From contig VFJZ01000003.1 of assembly GCA_009885805.1 (NCBI GenBank), positions 62,001 through 126,000 of the forward strand: 64,000 bases of DNA, read 5' to 3'. The stretch is from Actinomycetota bacterium. Its GTDB lineage: Bacteria > Actinomycetota > Thermoleophilia > Gaiellales > F1-60-MAGs149. Shown piece by piece: positions 53,551 to 63,352 of the stretch (positions are counted from its first letter, which is position 1; each line of letters opens with the position of its first letter). Below the pieces are notes generated by a model, which was given only the letters and a program-made list of their open reading frames with translations, searched no databases and was not told the origin of the DNA. Both the position numbers and the translations under genes were made by a program.

Positions 53551-53791
53551 CGAGCCCGCCGCAGTCCCCCATCAGGTCGCGGAGCGCCGCGGTGTCGTCG
53601 AGGTCGACGCCCGGGAGCAGTCCGCTGCCACCGAACGTCGGTAGCGGCGCGGCCTCGGCGCGCGATCGACGACGGGCAAGCGATTGCCGCAGGGCGTCCT
53701 CTACCACCTCGCCGATCGTGCGACCGGTACCGGCGGCGTGGAGCTTGACGGCCCGGAAGAGTTCATCGTCGATCCTGATCGTCGTCCGCAT
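53537..53791 (-). CDS. Ribbon-helix-helix antitoxin (VapB-like)
   Basis: MRTTIRIDDELFRAVKLHAAGTGRTIGEVVEDALRQSLARR; overlaps PIN toxin start. Confidence 0.87.
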   Translation of the reverse strand: MRTTIRIDDELFRAVKLHAAGTGRTIGEVVEDALRQSLARRRSRAEAAPLPTFGGSGLLPGVDLDDTAALRDLMGDCGGLDALR

Positions 53792-53847
53792 CTGCGCATC
53801 TTAGCATCACAACGACGCATCTTGGTGCGTGCGTCCGCGGTCTCAGG

Positions 53848-55089
53848 TCACGGGTCGACCTGGGCGCCGAGCGCGGCCGCCGCCGCGCTGAAGCACTCGA
53901 TCGGCGCACGGATGAAGCCGGCGCCGATCTGGCCGCCGTCCCGACCGGGGATGCCGACGTCCATCGCCGGCAGCACGCCCGTCGCGACGACCCGCTCGAC
54001 ATCGATGCCGGTGGGTGTGCCGCGGTAGTCGAAGAGCGGGATCAGGTACTCCGTGTGCTCCCCGACGCAGATGTCGTACAGCTCGAGGTTGCGGTCGATC
54101 ATCCCCTGCGCGGTGCCGCCCTGGTAGCGCTGCAGCGGCAGGGCCGCCGCCTGCGCGAAGCCGCCGAGGCCGGCCGTCTCGGTGATGATCGACTCGCCGC
54201 CCATCCAGGTGATCTCGTCCTCGCTGTGGCCCTCGAACAGCTTCGCGGTGGCGGCCGCGTGCGGGCCACGGAACCAGGTGTCGCCCAGGCCGGAGACGCG
54301 GATCGCGAACCCCTGGCAGGAGAACGTCATCGCCGTCACGACGCTCGATCCGGCGATCCCGTGGGCGGCGTCGCAGGCGGCCTTGCACGCCGCCATCGAG
54401 AGGCGGAGGAAGTGGTAGTCGTTGCCCTGGAACGCCTCGTAGAGCGCGCGCACTCCGGCCGGGTTCGTCTCCGCGATGTCGAGCAGCGGCACCGCGAGCG
54501 CCTCGGTGAAGATCATCGTCGCCGCCGCCGAGCGCGAGTGGAGCTCGTCGCCCATCTGCACCGCGCGCCGGATGATCGGCTGCAGCTCGATGCCGCCGGC
54601 CTTCCGCACGGCTTCGGCGAGGACCGGGCCGAGGACGTCGTTGACGTGCTGCAGGCGGGCGTGGACGCCCTCGTCGTAGCAGCCGTAGTTGAGCCGCCGC
54701 CGCTCCTTGCCCTCGTAGAAGTTGCAGAAAGCCGTGTTCCCGAACGGCGGGTTCTCGACCACGAACACGGGCATCGACGCGGTGTAGACACCGGCGAGCG
54801 AGCCGACGCAGCCGTACCCGTGCGCGCCGTCGACGCGGATCGTGCCGGCCTCGAGGCTGGCGATCGCGTCCTCCCGGGAGGAGGCGAGGCCCTCGAACTG
54901 GGCGGCGCCGATGATCGCGTCACGCTGGCCGCCGGTGTACTCGGCGAACGGCAGGGGCGCCCCGGACGTCAGGATCAGGTCCGGCGTGAAGCCGGGGACG
55001 ACCTCGCCGGCCGGACGCACGTCGACGAGCACGGGCGCGGAGGCGCAGAGCCGGCGGTGGGCCTCGGCGTTGGCGTCGGCGCGCGTCAC
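53848..55089 (-). CDS. DUF1116-like protein (YlbE-related)
   Basis: EVVPGFTPDLILTSGAPLPFAEYTGGQRDAIIGAAQFEGLA; GDELHSRSAAATMIF; IAGSSVVTAMTFSCQGFAIRVSGLGDTWFRGP. Family assignment from memory of the DUF1116 pattern. Confidence 0.65.
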   Translation of the reverse strand: MTRADANAEAHRRLCASAPVLVDVRPAGEVVPGFTPDLILTSGAPLPFAEYTGGQRDAIIGAAQFEGLASSREDAIASLEAGTIRVDGAHGYGCVGSLAGVYTASMPVFVVENPPFGNTAFCNFYEGKERRRLNYGCYDEGVHARLQHVNDVLGPVLAEAVRKAGGIELQPIIRRAVQMGDELHSRSAAATMIFTEALAVPLLDIAETNPAGVRALYEAFQGNDYHFLRLSMAACKAACDAAHGIAGSSVVTAMTFSCQGFAIRVSGLGDTWFRGPHAAATAKLFEGHSEDEITWMGGESIITETAGLGGFAQAAALPLQRYQGGTAQGMIDRNLELYDICVGEHTEYLIPLFDYRGTPTGIDVERVVATGVLPAMDVGIPGRDGGQIGAGFIRAPIECFSAAAAALGAQVDP

Positions 55090-55802
55090 AGCGCCGTCAC
55101 GCCGCCGTCGGCCACCAGCGTCGTGCCGGTGATGTAGGCGGCGCGATCCGAGAGGAGGAACTCGACGCTGTCGGCCATCTCGTCCACCGTGCCGAGCCGG
55201 CGCAGCGGGACGGTCGGGATCAGTGCCTCCTCGCCGCCCGAGACGGCGCGCATCGAGGCGCTCATCGGCACCGCGATGTAGCCGGGCGCGAGGCAGTTCA
55301 CGCGCACGGCCGGCGCCAACTCGCAGGCGAGGTAGCGCGTGTAGGCCATCACGCCGGCCTTCGATGCGCCGTACATCGAGGCACCGGTCAGGCGTCCGAT
55401 CAGGCCCGTCAGGCTCGCGATGTTGACGATGGCGGCGCTCTCGCCGAGATGCTCCGCGCAGGCCTTGTTGACGCGCGCCATGCCGGCGACGTTGACGCGC
55501 CAGAGGATGTCCATCTCGTCCTCGCCGGCCTCGCGCACCGGGGTGAAGCGGACGAGGCCAGCGCAGTTGACGACACCGCGCAGCGTCCCCAGCGAGACCG
55601 CCCGCGCCACCGCGGCGTCGACCGAAGGCTGGTCGCGCACGTCCATCTCGACCGCGTGGATGCCGGTCGCCGTCGGGTCGTCCTGCGCGATCGCGGCGGC
55701 GAGGTCGCCGGCGACGACGGTGTAGCCCTCGGCGACGAGTCGCCGGTTGATCGCCTGCCCGATGCCGCCGGCGCCGCCGGTGACGATCGCTACCTTCGTC
55801 AT
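55086..55802 (-). CDS. SDR family oxidoreductase
   Basis: VAIVTGGAGGIGQAINRRL, VNCAGLVRFTP, YGASKAGVMAYTRYLACEL, GTTLVADGGVTAL. Confidence 0.92.
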   Translation of the reverse strand: MTKVAIVTGGAGGIGQAINRRLVAEGYTVVAGDLAAAIAQDDPTATGIHAVEMDVRDQPSVDAAVARAVSLGTLRGVVNCAGLVRFTPVREAGEDEMDILWRVNVAGMARVNKACAEHLGESAAIVNIASLTGLIGRLTGASMYGASKAGVMAYTRYLACELAPAVRVNCLAPGYIAVPMSASMRAVSGGEEALIPTVPLRRLGTVDEMADSVEFLLSDRAAYITGTTLVADGGVTAL

Positions 55803-55815
55803 CTCACTCCCATCG

Positions 55816-56739
55816 TCAGTCGAGTGCCCGCCGCAGCGCATCGCCGGCGTCGCGCATCGCGTCAGCGGCGAGGTCGAACACCGATTCGAGGCCGAAGTAC
55901 CCGTGGATCATGCCCGCGTACGACCGATAGTCGACCGCGACGCCGGCGGCTGCCAGGTGGTCGCGGTACGCCTCCGCCTGGAGGTGCAGCGGGTCGCACT
56001 CCGCGCTCTGGATCTGGGCCGGCGGCAGGTTGCCCGCGTCGCCGAGAAGCGGCGAGACGCGCGGGTCGCGCCCGTTGTCGGGCGCCGCGAAGTAGAGGTC
56101 CTGATGCCACTGCATCTCGTCGCGGTAGAGGAAGTAGCCCTCGTACGCCATGTCGAAGCCGGTCGCCAGATCGGCCGAGGTGACCGGGTAGACGAGGAGC
56201 TGGAACCGCAGCGCCGGACCGCCGGCGTCGCGCGCGATCTGCGCGCAGATCGCGGCGAGGTTACCGCCGGCGGAGTCACCCGCGACGGCGAGCCGATTCG
56301 CGTCGGCGCCGAGCGTCGCGGCGTTCGCGTGCGCCCACCCAAGCGCCGCCCAGGCGTCGTCGACCGCCGTCGGGAACTTCGCCTCCGGCGCGCAGCGATA
56401 GCCGACGTTGAGGACGACGGCGCCCGACGCGTTGGCCAGCGAGCGGCAGATCGTGTCGTGCGACTCGACCGAGCCGAGCACCCAGCCGCCGCCGTGGAAG
56501 TAGACGACGAGCCCGAGGCCGACGTCGCGGCTCGGCCGGTAGCTGCGAGCCGGGATCGTGCCGCCTGCGACGGGGACCGCGTGATCGGTGACGGCGGCGA
56601 CGGACTCGCCGGGCCGCAGCCCCGCGAACAGGGCCTCGAAGTTCGCCCGCGCCTGCTCCACGGGCAGCAGGTGGGCGTTCGGTCGTCCCGATGTCAGGAA
56701 GTCGTCGAGCAGCTTGCGCGCTACGGGATCGAGGGGCAC
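55816..56739 (-). CDS. Alpha/beta hydrolase (hormone-sensitive-lipase/carboxylesterase type)
   Basis: VVYFHGGGWVLGS, VAGDSAGGNLAAICAQ, AECDPLHLQAEAYRDHLAAAG, GMIHGYFGL. Confidence 0.93.
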   Translation of the reverse strand: MPLDPVARKLLDDFLTSGRPNAHLLPVEQARANFEALFAGLRPGESVAAVTDHAVPVAGGTIPARSYRPSRDVGLGLVVYFHGGGWVLGSVESHDTICRSLANASGAVVLNVGYRCAPEAKFPTAVDDAWAALGWAHANAATLGADANRLAVAGDSAGGNLAAICAQIARDAGGPALRFQLLVYPVTSADLATGFDMAYEGYFLYRDEMQWHQDLYFAAPDNGRDPRVSPLLGDAGNLPPAQIQSAECDPLHLQAEAYRDHLAAAGVAVDYRSYAGMIHGYFGLESVFDLAADAMRDAGDALRRALD

Positions 56740-56789
56740 GTTGCCTCCAACGCCGATTGGTCCAATCGCAATGCCATTATCATACCGAC

Positions 56790-58127
56790 GTGCTGACCAC
56801 CGACGCCCTCCGCGCAGCCGTTGCCGACGGATCGATCGACACCGTTGCGATCGTCACCCCTGACCTGCAGGGCAAGCTGATGGGGAAGCGCGTGCCCGCG
56901 GCTGCATTCCTCGCCGGGCTGCCGGCCGGTATCGAGATCTCGTGTTCGATCTTCGTTTACGACGACGAGCAGAACGTCAACGAGGGCTTCCCCGAGATCG
57001 GCGTCCAGAACGGCTGGGCCGACACCGCCTGCATCCCCGACCTCGACTCCCTGCGCCAGGCGACCCATCTCGACCGGGTTGCGTTCGTGGTGGGCGATCT
57101 CTGGTGGTCGCCCGAGCGGCCAGTTGAGATCTCGCCGCGCACGATCCTCCGGACACAGTGCGACCGGGCGGCGGCGCGAGGTCTGATCCCCTGGGCCGCT
57201 GTCGAGTACGAGTTCTACCTCTACGCCGACTCGTTCGCCGAGGCGCGCGCGAAGGGGTACCGCGGCCTGCGGCCGCTCCACGATACGCACGCCGACTACA
57301 TCATCTACGGCGTCGATCGGGACGACGATCTGCTCGGGTCGATGTGGCGCTCGCTCGCCGCGAGCGGGATCCCGGTCGAGTCCGTCAAGTCGGAGATGGG
57401 CGAGGGCCAGTACGAGATCACGTTCGAGCCGTGCGACGCCCTCACCGCTGCCGACCGTGCATCGCTCGGGAAACTGTTCACCCGCGAGATCGCCGTGCAG
57501 CGCGGTCTGTCGGCGACCTTCATGTCGCGACTCGACCACACCCGCATGGGCTCGTCCGGTCACGTCCATATCTCGCTCGCCTCGCCGGAGGGAACGAATC
57601 TGTTCGACCCCGACGGGCACGCGCTGTCCGAGGCCGGCCGGCACTTCGCCGGCGGCGTCATGCGCCGGGCGCCGGAGATGATGCTGCTCGCCTGTCCGTA
57701 CGTGAACTCCTACAAGCGTCTCGACCCCGACAACTTCGTCACCGCCGCGCTCGACTTCGGCGCCGAGGGCCGCACCCTGCCGTTCCGCGTCTGCGGCCAC
57801 GGCCGCAGCCGCAACCTCGAGTACCGCATCCCCGGCGCCGACGGCAACCCGTACCTCGTGCTCGCGGCGATGGTCGCCGCTGGCCTCGAGGGGCTGGAGA
57901 ACCGATCGGAGCCGTTCGCCGCCGGCTCCGCGGACGCCGCAGCAGTCGGCGATCTCCCGGCCAATCTGCGGGATGCGGCGACGCGGTGGGAATCCTCCAC
58001 CTGGGCGCGGGAGACGTTCGGCGATCTGGTGGTCGACACCATCGCCGTCGCCGGCCGGCACGAGCTGGCCGTGTTCGACCGCGAGATCTCCGACATCGAG
58101 CTGCGGCGGGGGTTCGAATGGGCGTAG
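56790..58127 (+). CDS. Glutamine synthetase-like protein
   Basis: AVEYEFYLYADS, KSEMGEGQYEITFEPCDALTAADR, MSRLDHTRMGSSGHVHISLA, SRNLEYRIPGADGNPYLVLAAMVAAGL. Confidence 0.9.
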   Translation: MLTTDALRAAVADGSIDTVAIVTPDLQGKLMGKRVPAAAFLAGLPAGIEISCSIFVYDDEQNVNEGFPEIGVQNGWADTACIPDLDSLRQATHLDRVAFVVGDLWWSPERPVEISPRTILRTQCDRAAARGLIPWAAVEYEFYLYADSFAEARAKGYRGLRPLHDTHADYIIYGVDRDDDLLGSMWRSLAASGIPVESVKSEMGEGQYEITFEPCDALTAADRASLGKLFTREIAVQRGLSATFMSRLDHTRMGSSGHVHISLASPEGTNLFDPDGHALSEAGRHFAGGVMRRAPEMMLLACPYVNSYKRLDPDNFVTAALDFGAEGRTLPFRVCGHGRSRNLEYRIPGADGNPYLVLAAMVAAGLEGLENRSEPFAAGSADAAAVGDLPANLRDAATRWESSTWARETFGDLVVDTIAVAGRHELAVFDREISDIELRRGFEWA

Positions 58128-58840
58128 CGACGCTGATCACCGGTGGTGCCGGCGGCATCGGCCTGGCGACGGCGCGGCGCCTGCTCGCTGCCGGGCGCGA
58201 GGTCGTCGTCGCCGACGTCCTCGACCCGCCTGCCGACCTCGCCGCGCGGCATGTCCGCTGCGACCTGTCGGATCTCGATGCGTCGCTGCCGGCACTCCGC
58301 GATGCCCTCGCCGGTGGCGTCGGCGGCATCGTCAACGCCGCCGGTATCGTCGAGCGGACGCGCTTCGGCGACCATACCCCCGCCGAATGGGAGCGCATCT
58401 ACGCCGTCAACGCCCGTGCGCCGCTGTTTCTCATCCAGGGTCTCGCCGACCTGCTCTCACCCGGCGCGGCGATCGTCAACGTCGCCTCGATGGAGGCGAC
58501 CGACGTCGTCGCCTCCGACGGCCGGACGACAACGATCTACGCCTCGACGAAGGCGGCGCTGAAGAACATGACCGAGACCCTCGCGGCCGAGCTCGGGCCG
58601 CGCGGCGTCCGCGTGAACGGCGTCGCGCCTGGGCTCATCCTCACGCGCCTGATGGATCCGATTGCGCCGGAGACCCGCGAGTGGTTCCGGCTGCTGACGC
58701 CACTCGATCGCTTCGGCGAACCGGAGGACGTCGCCGACGTCATCTGCTTTCTCCTCTCCGATGCCGCGCGGTTCGTCACCGGCGTGACCGTCGCCGTGGA
58801 TGGTGGAATGAGCCTCGGGCTGGTGCGGCGGACGTCGTGA
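58118..58840 (+). CDS. SDR family oxidoreductase
   Basis: ATLITGGAGGIGLATARRLL, VNAAGIVERTRF, YASTKAALKNMTETLAAELGPRGVRVNGVAPG, GVTVAVDGGMS. Confidence 0.92.
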   Translation: MGVATLITGGAGGIGLATARRLLAAGREVVVADVLDPPADLAARHVRCDLSDLDASLPALRDALAGGVGGIVNAAGIVERTRFGDHTPAEWERIYAVNARAPLFLIQGLADLLSPGAAIVNVASMEATDVVASDGRTTTIYASTKAALKNMTETLAAELGPRGVRVNGVAPGLILTRLMDPIAPETREWFRLLTPLDRFGEPEDVADVICFLLSDAARFVTGVTVAVDGGMSLGLVRRTS

Positions 58841-59664
58841 GCTGGGCAGAGCTCGCGATCCCGACGACGAACCGGATCGAGCGCGCGCTCGAAGACGGCC
58901 GGATGGATGACGCACGCGCGTTTGCGCGGATCATGGTCACAGACGCGCAGGAGATCCACGATCTCTACACGGAGTGGAGCCTGCGGATCCCGGAACTGAT
59001 CGGCGAGGCGCCAGCAGCGGACGACTTCGGCGCCGAGTGGGACGCCTTCGTCGCGGCCGCGCACGACTTCTACGGCGACCTCGCTGCGCTGATCGACCGC
59101 TGGCGCCGCGCCCACGATCGGCACCTCGCGCACGTCGCCGCTCTCGTCGACCGCGCCGTCGAGGCCTGGGGCGAGGAGCGCCTCGGTGAGCTGTGGCAGG
59201 AGCTGCAGCGCGACGGTATCGAGTTCTACCGGGCGACGTACGGGCCGGACCAGCCCTGGGCGGCGTCCGCCGAACGGCTCCTGCGCGTCGCGATTGAGGG
59301 GATGCACGGCCATCTCGGCGGACCCGCCGGGCGCGGCGAGATCACCGTCGGCGAGCACGACGACCGCGTCTCGCTGAGCTTCCACCCGTGCGGCTCGGGC
59401 GGGCGCGTCCTCGAGGCCGGCAGGAACGGCGTCGTCGCGGGGCGCCACGACTTCGCGTGGAACGAGCCGGGCGTCTGCCGGTACTGCGTCCACTGCTGCG
59501 TGCTTCAGCAGCTCGGGCCGATCGACGACTTCGGGTATCCGGCGCGGGTCGTCGACCCGCCGCTCCGTCCCGGTGAAGACTGCACGTGGACCGTCTACCG
59601 CGATCCCTCCCTCGTGCCGTCTGCGGCGTACGAGCGGGTGGGCAGGAGGAAGCCCGATGCCTGA
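58837..59664 (+). CDS. Hypothetical protein with CRYCVHCCVLQQ cysteine cluster
   Basis: 275 aa; conserved-looking helical N-terminus and C-terminal NEPGVCRYCVHCCVLQQLGPIDDFGYPARVVDPPLRPGEDCTWTVYRDPS; embedded between an SDR and a GS-like gene with overlapping stops/starts. Confidence 0.65.
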   Translation: MSWAELAIPTTNRIERALEDGRMDDARAFARIMVTDAQEIHDLYTEWSLRIPELIGEAPAADDFGAEWDAFVAAAHDFYGDLAALIDRWRRAHDRHLAHVAALVDRAVEAWGEERLGELWQELQRDGIEFYRATYGPDQPWAASAERLLRVAIEGMHGHLGGPAGRGEITVGEHDDRVSLSFHPCGSGGRVLEAGRNGVVAGRHDFAWNEPGVCRYCVHCCVLQQLGPIDDFGYPARVVDPPLRPGEDCTWTVYRDPSLVPSAAYERVGRRKPDA

Positions 59665-60997
59665 AACACCAGCGATCCCGACCGGCCGCGTGCGGGTCGA
59701 GATCCCCGACACCGACGGCAATCTGCGCGGCAAGTACGTCGCCGCGTCGAAGCTCGCGAAGGGCAAGGGCGCCACCGTCTCCGACGTGTTCTACGTGCTG
59801 ACGGTGCGCGACGACGTCTTCGAGGCTCCTCTCACGGGCGTCGCGACGGGCTTCCCCGACGTGATCGGGATGCCCGACTTCTCGACGCTTGTACCGGTGC
59901 CGTGGGAGCACGACCTGTCCGCGGTGATCGTCGACATGCAGACGAAGCAGCGGACGCCGCTCGAGGTCGACCCGCGCCTGCAGCTGCGGAAGGCCGAGGC
60001 CCGCTGCGCGGAGATGGGCTTCGAGGCGCGAGTGGGCGTCGAGTACGAGCTGTACCTGTTCCACGACGACGAGGCGGGCGACGCCTCGCTCCGTGCGAGC
60101 CGGCTTCGCGAGTTGCGCTCCGTCGGTCGCGAGTGGCAGGCCTACTCCCTCGTCCGCTTCGCGGACATGCACGACTTCATCGCGGACTGTGACGAGAAGC
60201 TCCGCGGCTACGGTGTCGATCTCGAAGTGTGGTCGACGGAGCTCGGCTTCGGGATGATCGAGACGGCCACCACGCCGCTGCCGCCGTTGCAGGCGGCTGA
60301 CGCCGCGGCCCGGCTGAAGCTCGGGCTCAAGGAGATCGCAAGGCGGCACGGTCTCGTCGCGACGTTCATGGCGAAGTGGGATATGACGTCGTCGGGCTCC
60401 TCCGGGCACGTGCACCAGTCGCTGCTGCGGGACGGTAGGAACGCGTTCTGGGGCGGCGAGATGGACACGCTGTCGGAGACCGGCCGGCACTACCTCGGCG
60501 GCCTGATCGCCGGTGCGCGGGAGCTGTCGGCGTTCGCCTCGCCGAACGTCAACTCGTACCGTCGGCCGTCACCGGAGCTGTGGGCGCCGACGAACGCCTC
60601 CTGGGGGTGGGACAACCGGCAGGCGTCGATCCGCGCGATCACACTCGACGAGGGCTCGGCGCGCCTCGAGTACCGCCGCCCCGGCGCCGACCTCAATCCC
60701 TACCTCGCCATCGGCGCCTGTCTCGACTCCGGGCTGCACGGCATCCGCAACCGCATCGAGCCGCCGGCCGCCTCGGTCGGGCCGGCGTTCGACGACACCT
60801 CGCTGCCCGACTTCCCGAAGACGCTGCACGAGGCCGCGGACGCCCTCGACGGCTCCGTGCTCGCGCGCGAATGGTATGGCGACGCGTACGTCGACCACTA
60901 CGTCATCTCGCGCCGGGCCGAGGCGGACGTCGTCCACAAGATCGCGAACGCGCAGGTGCCGGACTACGAGATCGCGCGTTACTTCGAGATGTCGTGA
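59657..60997 (+). CDS. Glutamine synthetase-like protein
   Basis: [84 protein letters not shown]. Confidence 0.9.
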   Translation: MPETPAIPTGRVRVEIPDTDGNLRGKYVAASKLAKGKGATVSDVFYVLTVRDDVFEAPLTGVATGFPDVIGMPDFSTLVPVPWEHDLSAVIVDMQTKQRTPLEVDPRLQLRKAEARCAEMGFEARVGVEYELYLFHDDEAGDASLRASRLRELRSVGREWQAYSLVRFADMHDFIADCDEKLRGYGVDLEVWSTELGFGMIETATTPLPPLQAADAAARLKLGLKEIARRHGLVATFMAKWDMTSSGSSGHVHQSLLRDGRNAFWGGEMDTLSETGRHYLGGLIAGARELSAFASPNVNSYRRPSPELWAPTNASWGWDNRQASIRAITLDEGSARLEYRRPGADLNPYLAIGACLDSGLHGIRNRIEPPAASVGPAFDDTSLPDFPKTLHEAADALDGSVLAREWYGDAYVDHYVISRRAEADVVHKIANAQVPDYEIARYFEMS

Positions 60998-61713
60998 TCG
61001 ATCTGACGGGCAAGGCGGTGCTGATCACCGGCGCCGCGAGCGGCATCGGCGCCGAGGCGGTGCGGCTGATGCACGGCGCCGGCGCCCGGGTCGCCGGCTT
61101 CGACCTCGCGCGGTCCGCGGCGGAGCTGTCGCTGACCGGTGACGTCACGGTTTCGGACGATCTCGCGGCGGCGGTCGCCGCAACCGAGGAGGCGTTCGGT
61201 GGCCTCGACGCGCTCGTCTCGAACGCCGGGCTGTTCCTGGCCGGGAAGGGCGACGGCCCGTCGCCGCTGCTCACCGAGGACGCCTGGCAGCGGACGATCG
61301 ACGTCAACCTGAAGTCGGTCTACCTCGGCGCGAAGCACGCGATCCCGGCGCTGCGGCGGCGCGGCGGCGGCGTGATCGTCAACGTCGCCTCGGTCGCGGC
61401 GCTGCGCGTCGGCTCCGGAGCCTCCGACGCGTACACGGCGGCGAAGGGTGGCGTCCTCGCGATCACGAAGACGCTCGCCGTGGAGCATGCGCCGCAGATC
61501 CGCGTCAACTGCGTCGTGCCGGGCCCGATCGCAACGCCGATGACGGCCGCGTCGCCACACGAGAACGTCGGTGCGCTGATCGACCTCGTCCCGATGGGGC
61601 GTTGGGGCCGTCCGGAGGAGGTCGCCGCGATGATGTGCTTCCTCGTCTCGGACCTGGCGTCGTTCTGCACGGGCCAGGCGTACGTGGTGGACGGGGGCTA
61701 TACGGCGCGATGA
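60994..61713 (+). CDS. SDR family oxidoreductase
   Basis: [61 protein letters not shown]. Confidence 0.92.
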   Translation: MIDLTGKAVLITGAASGIGAEAVRLMHGAGARVAGFDLARSAAELSLTGDVTVSDDLAAAVAATEEAFGGLDALVSNAGLFLAGKGDGPSPLLTEDAWQRTIDVNLKSVYLGAKHAIPALRRRGGGVIVNVASVAALRVGSGASDAYTAAKGGVLAITKTLAVEHAPQIRVNCVVPGPIATPMTAASPHENVGALIDLVPMGRWGRPEEVAAMMCFLVSDLASFCTGQAYVVDGGYTAR

Positions 61714-61746
61714 AAGAACGGGATCTGATCCCTTTCTTTCATCGCG
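61706..61746. terminator. 41-nt near-perfect palindrome shared by two convergent genes (bidirectional terminator or REP-like element)
   Basis: CGCGATGAAAGAACGGGATC-T-GATCCCTTTCTTTCATCGCG, one mismatch; contains both stop codons. Confidence 0.6.
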
Positions 61747-63352
61747 GGTCGGTGGCCGCGGGGTCGGTCACCACCTCGATCAGCGAGGGGCCGTCGGCCG
61801 CGAGCGCGCGCTCGAACGCGGCCGCGAAATCGGCCGTCCGCTCCACCTGCTCGCCGTACGCGCCGTGGGCACGGGCGAGCGCCGCGAAGTCGGGCGCGCC
61901 GAGTGTCGTACCAGCGACGCGCCCCGGGAAGCGTCGCTCCTGGTGGACGCGGATCGTGCCGAGCATCCCGTTCGTGACGACGATGATCCGCACCGGCAGA
62001 CCCTCCTGCACGCAGGTCGCCAACTCGTGGGCCTGCATCTGGAAGCAGCCGTCGCCGGCGTAACAGACGACCGGGCGCGACGGATCGACGAGCGCTGCCG
62101 CCATCGCCGCCGGGAGGCCGTAGCCCATCGCGCCCGAGGTCGGCCCGAGCAGCGTGCCGCGCTGGCGCCAGCGGTGGTAGCGGTGGACGTGGAACGTGTA
62201 GTTGCCGGCGCCGACCGTGACGACGGCCTCGTCGCCGAGGCGCTCGTTGACGTGGCGCACGACCGCGCCGAGGTCGACTCCATCACCCGACGGAGCGGGC
62301 GGCTCCCGGTCGGCGACGTAGTCGGCGCGCGCCGATACGAGCCAGTCCGCCCACTCGGCGCCGTCGACCGGGACGAGGCCGGCGGCGAGCTCGGGCATCC
62401 CGGTCGTGATCGCGAGCGCCGACCGGTAGACCCGCCCGAGCTCGGTCGCGTCGGGATGGGCGTGGATCAGCGCCTGCCTCGGGTCGGGCGGCTCGAGCAG
62501 GGTGTAGCCACGCGTCGTCGCGGCACCGAGCCGCGGTCCGAGGGCGAGGATCAGGTCGGCGTCGCGCACCCGCTCGGCGAGGCGCGGGTCGATGTTGACC
62601 CCCACGTGGCCGCAGTAGACCGGGCTGTCGTTGTCGATCAGATCCATCGCGCGGAACGAGACGGCGGTCGGCAGCCCGCTCGCCTCGGCGAAGGACTGCA
62701 GCGCCCGCGCGCCCTCGGCCGTCCAGTCGCCGCCACCCGCGATGAGGAGAGGACGTCGGGCATCCGTCAGGCGCGCGCGGAGCGCGTCGATCTGTGCGGA
62801 GGAGGGGGACGCCTGCACGCGGCGGGCCGGGGCGGCGTCGGTCGCGTCCGTCTGCTCGGCGAGGACGTCCTCGGGCAGCGAGAGGACGACCGGCCCGGGT
62901 CGCCCCGACACGGCGAGGTGGTACGCGCGTTGCACGAGCTCCGGGATGCGCGCGGCATCCGGAACCTCCGCGGCCCACTTGGCGATCGGGCCGAAGAACG
63001 AGGGGTAGTCGATCTCCTGGAACCCCTCTCGCCCGCGGTGCGACCGCGGGACCTGGCCGATCAGCAGGAGCATCGGCGTCGAGTCCTGAAAGGCGGTGTG
63101 CACGCCGGTGGCGGCGTGCGTGGCGCCCGGACCGCGCGTGACCATGCAGACCCCCGGCCGGCCGGTCAGCTTGCCGTACGCCTCCGCCGCGTTCGCCGCC
63201 GCCGCCTCGTGGCGGCAGGTGACGACACGGACCGGCAGGTCGAGGAGGGCGTCGAGCAGGTCGAGGTAGCTCTCGCCCGGCACGCAGAAGGCGAGGTCGG
63301 CCCCGTTCAGGACGAGCTGGTCGGCGAGGATCTGTCCGCCCGAGCGGGTCAC
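61739..63352 (-). CDS. Thiamine-pyrophosphate-dependent enzyme (acetolactate-synthase-like)
   Basis: GGQILADQLVLNGADLAFCVPGESYLDLLDAL, RHEAAAANAAEAYGKLTG, TRGPGATHAATGVHTA, VCYAGDGCFQMQAHELATCVQEGLPVRIIVVTNG (TPP motif). Confidence 0.93.
   Translation of the reverse strand: MTRSGGQILADQLVLNGADLAFCVPGESYLDLLDALLDLPVRVVTCRHEAAAANAAEAYGKLTGRPGVCMVTRGPGATHAATGVHTAFQDSTPMLLLIGQVPRSHRGREGFQEIDYPSFFGPIAKWAAEVPDAARIPELVQRAYHLAVSGRPGPVVLSLPEDVLAEQTDATDAAPARRVQASPSSAQIDALRARLTDARRPLLIAGGGDWTAEGARALQSFAEASGLPTAVSFRAMDLIDNDSPVYCGHVGVNIDPRLAERVRDADLILALGPRLGAATTRGYTLLEPPDPRQALIHAHPDATELGRVYRSALAITTGMPELAAGLVPVDGAEWADWLVSARADYVADREPPAPSGDGVDLGAVVRHVNERLGDEAVVTVGAGNYTFHVHRYHRWRQRGTLLGPTSGAMGYGLPAAMAAALVDPSRPVVCYAGDGCFQMQAHELATCVQEGLPVRIIVVTNGMLGTIRVHQERRFPGRVAGTTLGAPDFAALARAHGAYGEQVERTADFAAAFERALAADGPSLIEVVTDPAATDPR

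Noticed and set aside
53122-53791. Novel defence system around the PIN/RHH pair and DUF4143 ATPases
   Set aside because: The VapBC-type pair is ordinary and the two DUF4143 ATPases are far apart (19 kb and 63 kb) with no other defence-type genes nearby.
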